Program-made: the position numbers and the translations under genes | Shown here: in pieces, positions 1 through 11,282 of the stretch | Numbering within the stretch: position 1 is the stretch's first letter | How the letters are laid out: every line of letters starts with the position of its first letter | The notes under the pieces: model-generated | Databases searched by the model: none | Seen by the model: only the letters and a program-made list of their open reading frames with translations | Told to the model about the DNA's origin: nothing | NCBI GenBank assembly: GCA_037102815.1 | Contig: BTPP01000002.1 | Location: 3,038,001 to 3,102,000, forward strand | DNA from: Neurospora intermedia | Lineage: Eukaryota > Ascomycota > Sordariomycetes > Sordariales > Sordariaceae | Direction: 5' to 3' | DNA length: 64,000 nucleotides

Positions 1-257
1 TCAAGGTTAGTTGGGTGGTGCCGTTTGCGGCGAGGGTGTATTTTGAAAAGATGGTTTGTGATGAGGATGGGAATGGGGAGATGGTTCAGAGCGAGGAGGA
101 GCAGGACAAGGAGTTGGTGAGGATCTTGGTTAATGATAGGGTGGTTAAACTGAATGGATGTGAAGCCGATGAGTTGGGGAGGTGTAGGTTGGATAAATTT
201 GTAGAGAGTATGGAGTTTGCCAGGAGGGGTGGAGATTGGGATAAGTGTTCTGCTTAG
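1..257 (+). CDS. Histidine acid phosphatase / phytase family, C-terminal end (partial)
   Basis: Only the last 84 or so codons are present; the reading frame is open from the window edge (codons start at base 3) to the TAG at 255-257. The segment reads [18 protein letters not shown], then an acidic linker, [17 protein letters not shown], and ends in [20 protein letters not shown]. In my recollection this order (VPFxxRxYxEKM, ELVRxLVNDRVVxLxGC, GRCxLDxFVExxxFAR) is that of the C-terminus of fungal phytase A/B-type histidine acid phosphatases, secreted enzymes that release phosphate from phytate and other phosphomonoesters. The paired Cys residues fit the conserved C-terminal disulphides. The catalytic RHGxRxP and HD motifs lie outside the window, so activity cannot be judged here. 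Confidence 0.8.
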   Translation, partial: KVSWVVPFAARVYFEKMVCDEDGNGEMVQSEEEQDKELVRILVNDRVVKLNGCEADELGRCRLDKFVESMEFARRGGDWDKCSA

Positions 258-504
258 GGTAGCTTGGGTTGGTAAGTGAGGGATTTGGTATAGACAATAA
301 GCAGATGTTGGCCTTTTTGCTCTTCGTTTTTGTGATTTGCGAGCGATGGAAGGAATGAATTTAGGTAAGCAAGTAAAGAACGTGTGCACCTCTATACTAA
401 AGTTCCCTTGATAACCAATTCTTGGGAAACTGTAAAAAGGGCAGAACCACTAGAGGTACCCATTTGTTCAACCGTCGCAGAAAACTGTAAAGCAACCATG
501 AACC

Positions 505-1225
505 TCAGAGATCATGCTCCCAATCATCGCCCACACTATCCATCATAAGCATCTGGCAATGAATACTGGCGGCAAGTGTCATGAACGCGACCGTGAAGCA
601 TTCCGCTTTCACCTCAGGCGTCAGAAAGTCATGTCCGTCTTTACCATCATCCCCATCCTTGTTTTGTAACCTGCACGCCCTGCGTCAACTGTTTTTCCAT
701 TTTCCTTAGATCCTTCTCGTCGTTCACCTTTTTAACCACCTTGGACTTCTCGCTATCGACTAGTATTTCCTTCTGCTCCCTCTTCTTAGCCTCGGCGGCC
801 AATTGCCAAACCTTTTGGTCGGGGACGGCCTTGTTGTGTACATGTATGTACGTCTTCTCCCAAGCACGTATAATTCTCAGGTTCTTCTCTTTTTCTTTCC
901 CCCGGTGCTTCTCCCAGGCAGCTCGAATTCCCAGGTCGTTCTCTATGGCGGCGACCTGATTACTGATTTGATTCTTAGATGCTTGCTGCTTTTGCCTCTC
1001 CATCATCGCTAGCGGTGGCTCGTGGTACGCACCGGATTGTTCGGACCAGTCGGGCTCCTCGAGGGAGATATAGTCTGTGTTCAGTGACATGACCCAGCGT
1101 GCGGTGTCGAGCTGGCTGCGATCCCGCTGGATGTTCTTAAACTTTTTGGATAGTTAGTGATTGTTGTGGGAATAATTGCAAAGCATTGCACACCTCCAGA
1201 GATAAGGTGTACTAACGTACATCAT
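505..1225 (-). CDS. Hypothetical small charged protein, three-exon model
   Basis: Proposed exons are complement 1225-1217, 1141-728 and 657-505, about 191 aa. The middle exon is a clear coding block (TDYISLEEPDWSEQSG near its N-terminus, then a Lys/Glu-rich, probably helical stretch). An acceptor preceded by ACTAAC gives an in-frame extension FKNIQRDRSQLDTARWVM upstream of the obvious Met at 1090. A 70-nt intron (GTGAAC...ACAAG) moves into a second frame with good coding character, DFLTPEVKAECFTVAFMTL, ending at TGA 505-507. Both junctions are phase 0. The start is uncertain: the frame stays open upstream of the ATG-ATG pair (LADNRFYFTVIQDD), but no ATG or AG acceptor serves it. I do not recognise the family; no signal peptide or membrane span is seen. 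Confidence 0.5.
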
Positions 1226-3252
1226 GTTGTCGTCCTGGATGACAGTAAAGTAAAACCGGTTATCGGCCAATTGGAATTTGGAGAGGCAAAGAGTAAGATG
1301 AAGAAGGAGAAGTCAAGAAGGAGGAAAATCAGGGGCACTTGTTGGTTTATATGTACGTGGACAGATTTTTGTTTCTTAATCTCTGACGTGCTGCAATGGG
1401 GCTGTGAAACTTGGTAAAGCTATGTGTGATCTGTCCTACACCCGGATGCAATGCATTGTTTAACTTGTTTGTTTTGGATATCTCGCATCTTCCTGGAATT
1501 CCTCGAGAGGTCGGGTACCATGTTTCGAACAAAAGTCTGATCCCCCTGATAAACCGGATAAAGCTGAAGAGATGAGGTCTTCACGTCTTGCTTGTTTTTG
1601 ACAAGCTAATTGTATCTTGTAGAGCAGGCGCTGCTGTTTAATTGAGGGAGAGCTTCCTTGACTGTCCTCTTCTTTAAGAATTTGAAGCAAGCCTTCCGCC
1701 TTTTGTCAGATCCAATGACAAGATATAAGACACTGCCTGACGAGGTGTCCACTTGCTGGAAGGCATACAAAGCAACCTTCTGGTCAACCTTGTCTTCCCA
1801 ATGTTCTCTATAAAACAGGTTCAGGGTCTGAGAAAGCGACATGATCTCAGGGTCCCTATACTCCTCTTCAGTAGAGTCCCATTGGCTTCGTTACCCTTGA
1901 AGCGTTGAGAGGTTGGTATAGTGGCATGGCTTGCTGACCCGAGCATGTGGCCTATGATACGACTAAGGTGAAATATATCAGCACAAGGTCAGTACAAAAA
2001 ACGACCTGCAGGCACTTTGACGGTATCATCCCAGGGTCAGTTTGTGAAGAACTTGGTGTTGAATGACTAGAGACTCTAGGAGCTGCTCGTCTTTCAGCTA
2101 AGTTTGGGCAATGGTTGTACTTTCTTCGTAGCAAAGCATGGTTCGATTTCGCTCGGTCGTCTCGCACCTGTGAAGTCCATTCTGTTTTTCCTGTTTTTCT
2201 TCCGTCTTTTTCTTTATTTCTCTTTTTTCCCCCCCGGGTTTGCTGTACGATGAAGGTGCGAAGCTAGAACAGTTCGACGGATAATGCGGAAGGAAGAACC
2301 CTCATGGCTCTCCACTCCACGATTCGACTTTGGCCCGCCTGATCGGTTGGTAGTATTTCGCTTGACTGGATAAAATTCCTCATGTCTGCTACATCCAAAG
2401 GACTTAAAGATATCGATTAACAAAAAGTAGAAAGAAAACCCGTCCCAACGGTGTTGTCAAGGGGTAGTATACACATATAAAAATACGACAGGAAAAAAGA
2501 GAAGCAACAAGGTTGCAAGTTGGCATGCCAAGCACAGCTTGTACCTGCAGGGTTTAGGGTGGCAGGAACCCGCTAAAGCTTGTCACTATCGATCATTACT
2601 GCCCGTTTGGGCTTAGATAACCGGCGGTCTTGGCTGATCTGGATGTTTGCGATCACTGATCCTTGTCGTCTTGGCCAAGTTAAGTCCCGCTCACCCACCG
2701 GCTGTGGGCAGGGAGACCCCGCTGACGCAGTGCGTTTCCTCTTCAATTCGGTGGTCGCGGAGCTATCAACTTCACCACCCTCCACTCCTCCACCATTTGC
2801 TATTCTCCTACCGGTCCGGATTCCGTATCACCCGCAGAGTACATACACACGATTAAAGTCTCATTTTGTCTTCTTCGTGTCACACACAAACATACGAGCA
2901 ACAGCAGTGCCATAGATTCAGGTACCTGTAGTTCACACCCCGGGGCCCAGCCGCCTACGAACTCCACGAAACGGCTGTCTTCTTCCCGGTCTTGCGCCAG
3001 CCTCTCTTTTACGACGGTTTTACCCACACTCGCACACCACCTAACCCATCAAAACGAGCGACCGCAAAAACTATCTCCAACGTTTTTCAACTACGACAGA
3101 TGCGAGCGGAGAACCACTTTACTACCAACGACTCCATAGACCTCCTCCTGATCTCGATCCGCCCGTTCCGCCCGCTTCCTTCTCCCATCCAACTGCAAAC
3201 AAACGGAGAAGAAAAGAGGAACTGAGCCATCAAACCCAACTCGACCTTCACC
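1226..3252. other. Intergenic, with one possible gene remnant
   Basis: No confident gene. On the minus strand at about 1900-1606 an open frame reads STEEEYRDPEIMSLSQTLN and continues with coding-like composition to a stop at 1606. A second minus-strand frame (1690-1460) overlaps it and also looks partly coding (KIQLACQKQARREDL), but no intron of normal size joins them. The right part, about 2700-3250, is pyrimidine-rich and is probably promoter and 5' UTR of the gene starting at 3253. Confidence 0.4.
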
Positions 3253-4135
3253 ATGGGGCCGGCTAGCGTTATTATCCTCTGCATCTTCCTCGCAGTGGTG
3301 GCTGCCGCCATCTTCTATGTCCTAATCTCGCGCGCCCAAGCAACACGTCTCGGGGTATGTTATCCGTCGGGTTTCAACATCGACTGTTCTTTTGAATCTG
3401 CGACTGCGAATTCCAATCTTTTCTATGAACGAATCATCATTGGCAACATAACTAACATCATGTTTCTAGCTTCCACCACCACCCCTCACCTCATACATCC
3501 CTTTCTGGCCCGAGCCCTCAAACTCCCTTCCCTATGCCAACAACACCTCTTCTTCTTCCGGCGGTATCAAGGGCTGGTTCGGAAAGTTCAAGAAGAACAA
3601 CAATCGCACTGCAGCTGGTGCCTACGAGCCTTCCGGTGCTAACGCCAACGCCGCCCGGAGCCGCGGCTTCGGACCCCTCGATCCGGATGAGGCATGGGAT
3701 GCGCGCGTTGGACAAGAGGCAGATGGCTATGGACCCGCATACTATGAGGAAACAGAAATGCAGCCCTCTCGGCACAACAACCTTGGCGATGATACGAGCT
3801 ACGGAGGAAGCAGCTACCAGATGAACCTGGCGACCAACCCCGGCAACAGTCAGCCTGGCACTGGCACTGGCACTAGCAACCCGTTCGCAGATCCCGAGGA
3901 AGAGAGAGGTAGAAGGAGAAGCCGCTCTCCTGGCCCGGCTGCGAATAAGGGCTTGAGTGCGTCCGCCCCCCAAAACCCATTCGACGATGCTGCTGCGGAT
4001 CACACCAACGTTAGCATGAGAGGCGTCAGCCCCCGTCCCATCGAGGGCACGGGAGCCTCAAAGCCGAGTGGTCACAACAATGGCGAGCCTGAGACCCCAG
4101 TGGAGAGGAGGTCTATCTTCAGAGAGGATGTATGA
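3253..4135 (+). CDS. Fungal single-pass membrane protein (often annotated acid phosphatase-like)
   Basis: Exons 3253-3354 and 3470-4135; intron 3355-3469 has donor GTATGT, branch ACTAAC and acceptor CTAG, phase 0. The 255-residue product starts with a hydrophobic span (residues about 4-24, IILCIFLAVVAAAIFYVLI) followed by RAQATRLGLPPPPLTSYIPF. In memory this TM-RRLGLPPPxxxxYxPF layout marks a conserved fungal family that databases loosely call acid phosphatase-like, though no phosphatase motif is visible. The rest is low-complexity and probably disordered: a basic KGWFGKFKKNNN patch, Gly/Asn-rich stretches, NPFADPEEERGRRRSRS and NPFDDAAADH. The two NPF tripeptides could bind EH-domain proteins; END3, an EH protein, lies 3 kb downstream, which may be chance. 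Function unknown. Confidence 0.75.
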
Positions 4136-5148
4136 AGTGATGACCGAATGAATGATTGACACCGTGGGCAGCACAACGAAAGGGATAAGAAAAACAAGTC
4201 TCGGCTTTCTGATCACGAAAAGCACGAGGTATGGTCTACTGGGGGTGTTATAGGCGCGGCTACATTATTCTGGCATGGACGTGTCTTTACGAGGAAGAGG
4301 TGTCCGTGTGACTATTAACGGATATCACTATGCTTTTACGCAAAGATGCGGCATGGGCAACATTTGGATTTGGGTGGTTCGTCATTTCTGGGAAAGGCGG
4401 CTAGTTGGGAGTTGGGGCACGGCTCTTTTTCTATCAGTGTTCGATTACTGCTGCAAGAGTTACTTGAAAATGAGAAAGGCCATACGAGAAGCAACCCACC
4501 AATTGTCAGTATTATTCAATGGGTTGAGAATGCCCAAGCACGTCAAACGCGGAAACCTGTGGCTGGTAAGGGAGGATCTTCATGACGACCGACCAAGTTC
4601 TACACAGACCGAACGACACACCTAACTTTTCAGCACGCCCACTCTTCAAGAGTTAAGAGGGAATACATATGACGCATCCCGTACTCGATTGGGACGCCAT
4701 AATATCCTTTCATTCCGGTCTTACCTTGTGCGTTATCAGTCTTGCGGCCGTCCAATGGTTCCCTCGGGACACCGGATGGTGGGATGAAAACCGGAAAGAG
4801 AACATGTTTGACCCCACTTCCGCCGCATCCCGCCCCACCCTCGCCGAGCTGGCCGAGCCCCTGACGGGACGGACCATCACACCATGACATGGAAGCTCAG
4901 CTGCTTCTCCACCTCCCCCGCGCATGTCAGCTTGGAGCTTATGTACCCCCGAGTTCTGGGAGCTTTTAACCAACAAGGTTCTCCTCCTGATATAACAACT
5001 CCATTGACACTTCGTCAACTACTTATAGAAAAAGCTGTTCACCTATATATAAGCTCCTTTATACGACGCCGTTGTCGTCTAGTATTGTCCTTTACTGTAA
5101 CACTATATTTCGATTGAATATCTAATAACAACGGCAGCCACCATCACC
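4136..5148. other. Intergenic region
   Basis: 3' flank of the membrane-protein gene and promoter of the inositol monophosphatase gene. A 116-codon open frame at 4275-4625 has random composition and no recognisable family. Nothing else seen. AT-rich TATATATAAG at about 5044-5053 lies roughly 100 bases upstream of the next ATG and could act as a TATA element. Confidence 0.5.
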
Positions 5149-6174
5149 ATGCCCGACATCAACCTTCAAGAGATCCATGACACTCTCGTGGAGGTCGCCC
5201 TCGAGGCCGGCTTCTGGATCCTCGCCGCCAACCCCAACAACATCGATAAGGGTTCGAAGATGAACTGTGTGTGCCTTTCCTTATCCTCCGACTTCTTCCC
5301 CGGCAGTTACCTACCCATCCTCGGCAAGCAACCTCAACTACCTTGACTAACAACCCTTTCCCCTTACCCAATAGCCGCCGACATTGTCACCGAAACCGAC
5401 CAAGCCGTAGAGCGTATGGTCTCCACCGCCCTCCGCTCCAAATACCCCTCCTTCTCATTCGTCGGCGAAGAGACCTACGTCCCCGGTGAAACCAAGGTCA
5501 CTTCCGCCCCGACCTTCATCGTCGACCCCATTGACGGCACCACCAACTTCGTCCACGGCTACCCGCACGGCTTCTGCATCTCGCTCGGCTTCGCCCTCGA
5601 CCGCCGCCCCGCGGTGGGCGTTGTCTACAACCCCGCTCTCGACACGCTTTGGACGGCCATCAAGGGACAGGGCGCCTACTGTCAGCGCAACGCCTCTCTC
5701 GTACCAGGACAGGGACAGGGGCCAAAGCAAAAGTTGCCGCTGAATGGGGGCCAGCCGCTAGGAGACCTTTCTACGGCCCTGGTGGCGGTCGAGTGGGGTA
5801 GTCAGCGCGAGGGAAAGAACTTTGATATCAAGACCAGGGTGTTTAGACAGTTGACGGCTGCCAAGGAGAATGGCGGGTCTATGGTGCACAGCTTGCGCAG
5901 CTTGGGCAGCGCGGCCTTGAACATTTGCGCGGTGGCGGCCGGTCAGGTCGATATGTACTGGGAGGGCGGATGTTATGCGTGGGATGTGACGGCGGGATGG
6001 TGTATTCTCGAGGAGGCTGGTGGGATCATGGTTAGTGCAAACCCGGGGGATTGGAACCCGGAGTTGGATTCAAGGCTGTATTTGGCCGTCAGGGGAGCGG
6101 AGAGCGGACAGAAGGAGATGGTCGAGGAGTTTTGGGGGGTTGTTGGGGATGATAGGATGGAATATAAGCACTAA
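5149..6174 (+). CDS. Inositol monophosphatase family protein
   Basis: Exons 5149-5266 and 5375-6174; intron donor GTGTGT, branch GACTAAC, acceptor AATAG, phase 1. Product 305 aa, normal for the family. Metal-binding motifs are complete: GEET (residues 70-73, Glu of site 1), DPIDGTTNF (90-98) and the C-terminal WDVTAG (242-247). The exon join rebuilds NSADIVTETDQAVE, the conserved N-terminal signature, which fixes both splice sites. Such enzymes hydrolyse inositol monophosphates to myo-inositol with Mg2+, inhibited by Li+, feeding phosphoinositide synthesis. Quinate-cluster paralogues (qa-x/qutG) share the fold, but no quinate genes lie here, so a general inositol phosphatase is more likely. 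Cytosolic; no targeting signal seen. Confidence 0.92.
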
Positions 6175-6477
6175 TGGTTGGTGAACATGAAGCGGTTTGG
6201 GGTACGGGCTTAGGTTATCAGGCATTCGGTCAAGTAATGAGCAGGCATATTGGGTTTGGAAAGATGTCGACTAGATGAGTTGAGGCTATCGTTAGAAGGG
6301 CTGGATTGGGGTGCGATATCCGGTAAAGGGTCGTTCGCCCGTCAGCAATGTGAGCGACAGCTGCATCACGGTCCTATGGCCGGTCAAAAAGAAAAGATGA
6401 TTTCGTTCCTTGACATGTGAAGATGTGGCAAGGTACGTTGCAGAAAGGTTGATAAAGAGAAAAAAAAGAATCGCATT
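6175..6477. other. Intergenic, 3' flank
   Basis: 3' flank of the inositol monophosphatase gene leading into the tRNA terminator. No gene seen. Confidence 0.5.
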
Positions 6478-6551
6478 TGATCCGACCCAGGCTCGATCTG
6501 GGGACCTTCAGTGTGTTAGACTGACGTGATAACCAACTACACCATCGGACC
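6478..6551 (-). tRNA. tRNA-Val (AAC), intronless
   Basis: The minus strand folds into a full 74-nt cloverleaf. Acceptor stem GGTCCGA pairs with TCGGATC (one G-T pair), the discriminator is A, the anticodon stem is TCAGT/ACTGA around loop CTAACAC with anticodon AAC (reads GUU), and the T stem is CCCAG/CTGGG around ATCGAGC. Promoter boxes A (from TGGTGTAGTTGG) and B (GATCGAGCC) are internal. A T8 tract about 10 bases beyond the 3' end should stop RNA polymerase III. The sequence is identical to the plus-strand copy at 33430-33503. Confidence 0.96.
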
Positions 6552-7427
6552 GCTGTTATGAATGAAGATCTTTTACGTTTCCATGACTCATGAAGCTGAA
6601 CGCAATGCCATATCCTGGAGCATTGCTTTTCCTTTCGATGCGGGAAGGTATCGGCACCAACTGGTAGCTGAGCTGGTTGGTTTACCTAGTGGGCATCTGC
6701 GCCCTATCTATAACCTCTGTAATCTGGACCACGCTGGTCGCTCATTAGGAAGGAGATCAAACAATTTGAATCCTCAAGTGGGCGGTTTCGAGTTTATAAC
6801 ATGGACGTGAAGACGACGAACATCACATCATGCAGTTGACATAAGTACAACGAGATGCCATTGTTTGGATGAAAAAGGGGCTCAGGGGCAGAGAGAAAGT
6901 GGAGACAGACCCATGTACCTCGAAGCTACGGCAAGGCACAACAGCCATGTGCGCACATCGGGCCATCCCCCCGGTCATACTGCGAGGCATCATCCACCGA
7001 CAACAAGAGACGGGAGCTTGGACGTTGCAGTTGCCCTGGGATCCGCCTGACAACTTCCCACTGTAATCACACCGCGCTACGGGGCTGTACACTGGCAACA
7101 ACCGACCCGACCTGACTTCCTCGAGATAACCTCAAACCCAATCGAACTTCATTCCCATTATCTAACATTGACCCGAGTATCAATCCCCACTTATTTCCGT
7201 GACCGTCTCGCTTAATCGAATCGTCAATTGCTCTCATCATCTTGAAGTCGGTCAATCAATCAGCGCTCCCGTCGACGACCGCATTACCACCCGACAGGAA
7301 CCCGAAGCCGTTGCTCCCGGACTTAGGTTGCCGTTGCGATTCACGGCCCTTCAGCTCTAGAGGTAGCTGCTAGCCAACTTTCCAACCCACTTACACGCAT
7401 ATTATTACTACGAAGCCAACCGCGACA
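6552..7427. other. Intergenic region upstream of end-3
   Basis: Shared upstream space of the minus-strand tRNA and the plus-strand end-3 gene. Short open frames (for example 6562-6810) have no family resemblance. Nothing else seen. Confidence 0.5.
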
Positions 7428-8797
7428 ATGCCGCCAAAAATCGAAGCGCAGGAAATCGAGACGTACTGGAACATCTTCTCGGCGCGAACAAATGGCGGCA
7501 AGTTCTTGACGGGCGAGCAGGCGGCGCCGGTGCTGAAGAACAGTGGCCTGCGCGATGACCAGCTGGAGCGCGTTTGGGATCTGGCCGATGTGGACAATGA
7601 CGGAAACCTTGATTTCGAGGAATTTTGTGTTGCGATGAGGGTCATCTTTGACCTTTTGAACGGGGTTCGTCTACCTCCTTCCGTCCTGAAGCTGCGAGCG
7701 AGCGAGCAAGCAAGCATGGAAGCAGTAATAGCAGCAGTATCAGAGAACTAACAGGGGGAGATGGCAACAGGAATACGCTGATGTCCCGACAACTCTCCCA
7801 GACTGGCTTGTCCCCGAATCCAAAGCCCACCTTGTGCAAGCGAACCGCGCACTAACCGGCAAGGCGCCGAAATTCGAGCAAGTCGAAGATGAAGACGATA
7901 CCCCCGGCTTGAAGGATGGGTTTGACTGGTACATGAGCCCGGCGGATAAGTCCAAGTACGAGCAGATCTATCAAGAGAACCGAGATATGCGCGGCGAGGT
8001 TTCCTGTATGTTTACATCCCTTCCCTTTTCTTCCCCTCCGGTCGTTAACCTCATACTAACCTATCTACCTACCCGCAGTTGCCGCCCTCCAAGACCTCTA
8101 CGACTCCCTCTCCGTTCCCGACACCGACATACGCTCGGCCTGGAACCTGGTCAACCCGTCGGCCTCTTCGACCATCAACAAAGATGCCTGCCTCGCCTTC
8201 CTGCACATCCTCAACTACCGTCACGAAGGGTTCCGCATCCCGCGCACCGTTCCCGCCTCTCTGCGGGCCTCGTTCGAGCGCAACAAGATCACATACAACG
8301 TCAACGACCCGTCGCAGTCGCGCTGGGCCCAAAAGGCCGACGACGAGACCTCTACCGGCCGCAAGGCCAAGTTCGGCGATCAGTACCTGACGCGCCTAGG
8401 CCGTTCCTCGTTCAAGACGGCCGGCACCGACTTCTCGTCCGAGCAGACGGACGACCAGTGGGAGGAAGTCAGGCTGAAGAAGCAGCTGGCGGAGCTGGAC
8501 GAGAAGATGGCCAAGGTTGAGGAGGCGGCGAACCGTCGCAGGGGCGGGAAAAGGGATACAAAGCCGGCGCTGGTCAAGAGGGAACTGGAGCAGCTGCTGG
8601 ATTATAAGCGCAAGGAGTTGAGAGATTTGGAGGAGGGTAAGGGGAAGGCGGCGGCTGGTGGGAACCTGAAGAGCGTGGCGGATGATTTGGCGACGGTTAA
8701 GGAGCAGGTGGAAGGGCTGGAGGCGCATTTGAGAAGCAGGCAGGATGTGTTGGAGCAGTTGAAGAGGGAGATTGAGGAGGAGAAGGTTGGGAGGTAA
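7428..8797 (+). CDS. end-3: Actin cytoskeleton-regulatory complex protein END3
   Basis: Exons 7428-7664, 7771-8005 and 8079-8797 give 396 aa. Both introns have ACTAAC branch sites. The N-terminal EH domain (about 5-100) carries an EF-hand loop [13 protein letters not shown] at 54-66, preceded by [16 protein letters not shown] and followed by [20 protein letters not shown], the hallmark junction of END3. A second EH-like domain spans about 130-235. The C-terminus (about 290-396) is charged and coiled-coil-like with repeated [16 protein letters not shown] heptads. In yeast END3 forms the PAN1-END3-SLA1 complex at cortical actin patches and is needed for endocytosis. NPF-containing proteins are the expected ligands of the EH domain. 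Start chosen at the first ATG, immediately before [13 protein letters not shown]. Confidence 0.95.
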
Positions 8798-9964
8798 GCT
8801 GTTGAGGGAGATGGGTTGAAGAGATAGAGAGAGCGGGCTGTGATATTTTGCTGGGACCCTCGAGGCGAAGACCATGGGCAGTTTGCCAGGACAGGAATGA
8901 TTTGGGTTTATCGGTTACGTTTTATCTTTCTAAGACAGCATAATCTCTTAATGGTATTCAGTGGAGTAACAACAAGCGGCCTGATGGCACATATCTTGAC
9001 AACGTAATTTTCCCAAGTGCTATGGTATATTACAATGGAAGGTATCATGCTGACTGTGCTTTTCAGTGAACTTCAAGCTTCACAATCCACGCGCCTTTGC
9101 GCTCAGGACTTGTCTAAGCAAAAACATCGTGGCTCTGCTTGTTGCCGCTAGAGGCTGTCGGGAAATGTGAAAGGAGTAGAATAGTTTGACCGTATAGATA
9201 TCTTTTCGATTTCATCAGCGTGAAGAGGCATCGGAAATCCTAGTTTATGCCATTCCCCGTCTTATTCCACTGGTACCTAGATACATGTCCTGCCAAATAT
9301 GCAGGCACAAGCAATATGTTGCTTCGAAGTTCCTGTGGTTGGAACATCTTAAAAGGTACGAATGAATTGCATTTTTCACATGGGCCACCTGAATCATATA
9401 ACTCCTGGTTTGAGCAGCTGAGTCCACAATAAATAAGCGTAAAGTGAGGCTGTCAGGTTGAAAATGAGTGGAGGAGGGTGTCGTGGATGCTATCATAGGA
9501 TCGATGAGTACTTCACTTAGTGGGGCAATGACGCTCATGGTCACATGGAAAAGCTTCCAGGGGAAAAAGACCCCTCTCCACCATTCGCTGTTGGACATTC
9601 CACAGCGAGTGTTTACCTAACTCCGCACTTTGGAGCCTGGAAGGTACCTACCCCGCCAATCCGGTTCCAGAGTTGCAGGAATTCATCCCATCCTTGGATT
9701 CTCAACAAGTCGTGCTGTAGTGTAGTCTAGGTACAAGGTGAAGGTACTTTGCATACTTAAAAGAACCAGTGCCCTGCCTCAACCCTCAACCTCTTGAATT
9801 CTCGTCTCCTTTGCCTCCACATCTCCATCTTCAAGTTCCATATATACCCATCGTACGTACGCGACGCCCAACTTGTATCTGTAACTGCGTTTGAGTCTTT
9901 AGCTAACCCATAGCCACTACCCCCACCACAGCAAACCAACACACCCCCCACCCCAACAATCAAA
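8798..9964. other. Intergenic region
   Basis: 3' flank of end-3 and promoter of the acyl-CoA-binding protein gene. Minus-strand open frame 9598-9245 (117 codons) and several plus-strand frames have no recognisable content. The last 60 bases before the ATG are C/A-rich, as often seen before highly expressed fungal genes. Confidence 0.5.
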
Positions 9965-10680
9965 ATGTCTGCCGCTTTCGAGAAGGCCGTTGCCGATTCC
10001 AAGAAGCTTACTTCCAAGCCTTCCAACGAGGATCTCCTCGAGATCTATGGTGCGTCGCGTCACGTCCCACCCCGCTCCCATACTTATCCTCTTTGCGCTC
10101 GCGGCGAACCACGAACCTGCCGAGGGCTATATCACCTACTAGTCTCGCGCGCGCGCAATCGAACAGAGCTGGAGCTCCAACAAGACCCCATGACTACGGA
10201 CAAGGGAGCGATTAGCTAACATTCTCTTCCACCTGTTCACAGCTCTCTACAAGGTCGCCACCGGCGCCGACTTCTCCAAGGCTGACAAGCCCGGCATGTT
10301 CGACCTGAAGGTTCGTTCCGTTCCATCTTCCCGCTGTTTCTACCCCATTTCATCCCACCTCATCCATCCATCAGGCGCGCGCGCGCTTTGGGAGCTAGCT
10401 GTGATTCAAGTCACGAAACCTCCATTCATCCATGCCCCCCCCCCCCCCCCCCCCCCCATAGCTGTCCCCTTCCTCCGCCCAGACACAATAGCTAACGTAT
10501 TACCTCTTTTTTTTCTACCAACAACAGGGCAAGGCCAAGTACAACGCCTGGCAGAAGGTTGTCGACGATGGCCTCTCGGCCGAGGAGGCCCAGACCAAGT
10601 ACGTTGCCAAGGTCGAGGAGATGAAGACCCAGTACGGCTACGACGAGAACAAGGCCCCCGAGGCTGTTGGCTCCAACTAA
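9965..10680 (+). CDS. ACB1: Acyl-CoA-binding protein
   Basis: Exons 9965-10049, 10243-10310 and 10528-10680 encode 101 aa, the usual single-domain size. Joined exons read EDLLEIYALYKVATGADF, then KADKPGMFDLKGKAKYNAW, which is the ACBP core with the acyl-CoA contact residues Tyr, Lys and Trp in place, and end in AEEAQTKYVAKVEEM. The protein binds C14-C22 acyl-CoA esters in the cytosol and hands them to lipid-synthesis enzymes. For so small a gene the introns are long (193 and 217 nt), and intron 2 holds a run of 23 C residues. The C-rich leader just before the ATG and strong coding bias suggest high expression. Confidence 0.96.
10435..10457 (+). repeat. C23 homopolymer in ACBP intron 2
   Basis: An uninterrupted run of 23 cytosines lies about 70 bases before the 3' splice site. 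The same intron also holds a (GC)-rich block GGCGCGCGCGCGC about 60 bases upstream. The exact run length may be unreliable in any assembly. Confidence 0.9.
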
Positions 10681-11282
10681 GGAGTTTAGATACCCCGTTG
10701 AGCTTATAATATAATGCCCTGTACAAAGAATGAAGAGTGTCCGAGGCCATGTTTGCACGCGATCTGTCTGTATGTGGAGTCTAATCGGTTATGGAAAGTG
10801 GTGAAGGCTCTTGTGGTATGACGGAAAGCTATAGTTGCACAATCACAAGAGATGGATGTCGTGTCGATCTTTGTCTGGTTGGTATCACTCAGGAAGGTGC
10901 TGTTGAGGTCTTGTTAACAGTACAAACATCAAGGATGACTGCCAATAGCCAGGCAGTAGTAACAGCCTAACAATATCGAGTACGCAATTCAAGCCAACCG
11001 TGTCTCATGTATATGTCCAGATCTGCAAACGAGGAATAGCTCCGTTTCCCGCGGGTTCAGTTACACTACATCTGTAGTATCCCGTCTGTACAAGACAAGG
11101 CACAACATGGCGGCTTGAGTCGCGTGTGGAATTCACATCCATACGAGAGGAAAACGGAAGGGGTATCAATTACCACCAAACAGGTCCTATACTGACCACA
11201 TACGCTTGTTGAGAAAATCGTTTCAGAGGAAGATCAACCACCCACATCAATAGACTGATCAGCTGCGTACCATTTTCGCAAC
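10681..11282. other. Convergent 3' region
   Basis: Lies between the convergent ends of the ACBP gene (+) and TDP1 (-), so it holds two 3' UTRs and terminators. No gene or repeat seen. Confidence 0.5.

Noticed and set aside
4275-4625. 116-codon plus-strand open frame after the membrane-protein gene
   Set aside because: Composition looks random, no family resemblance, no splice partner; lies in a 3' flank.
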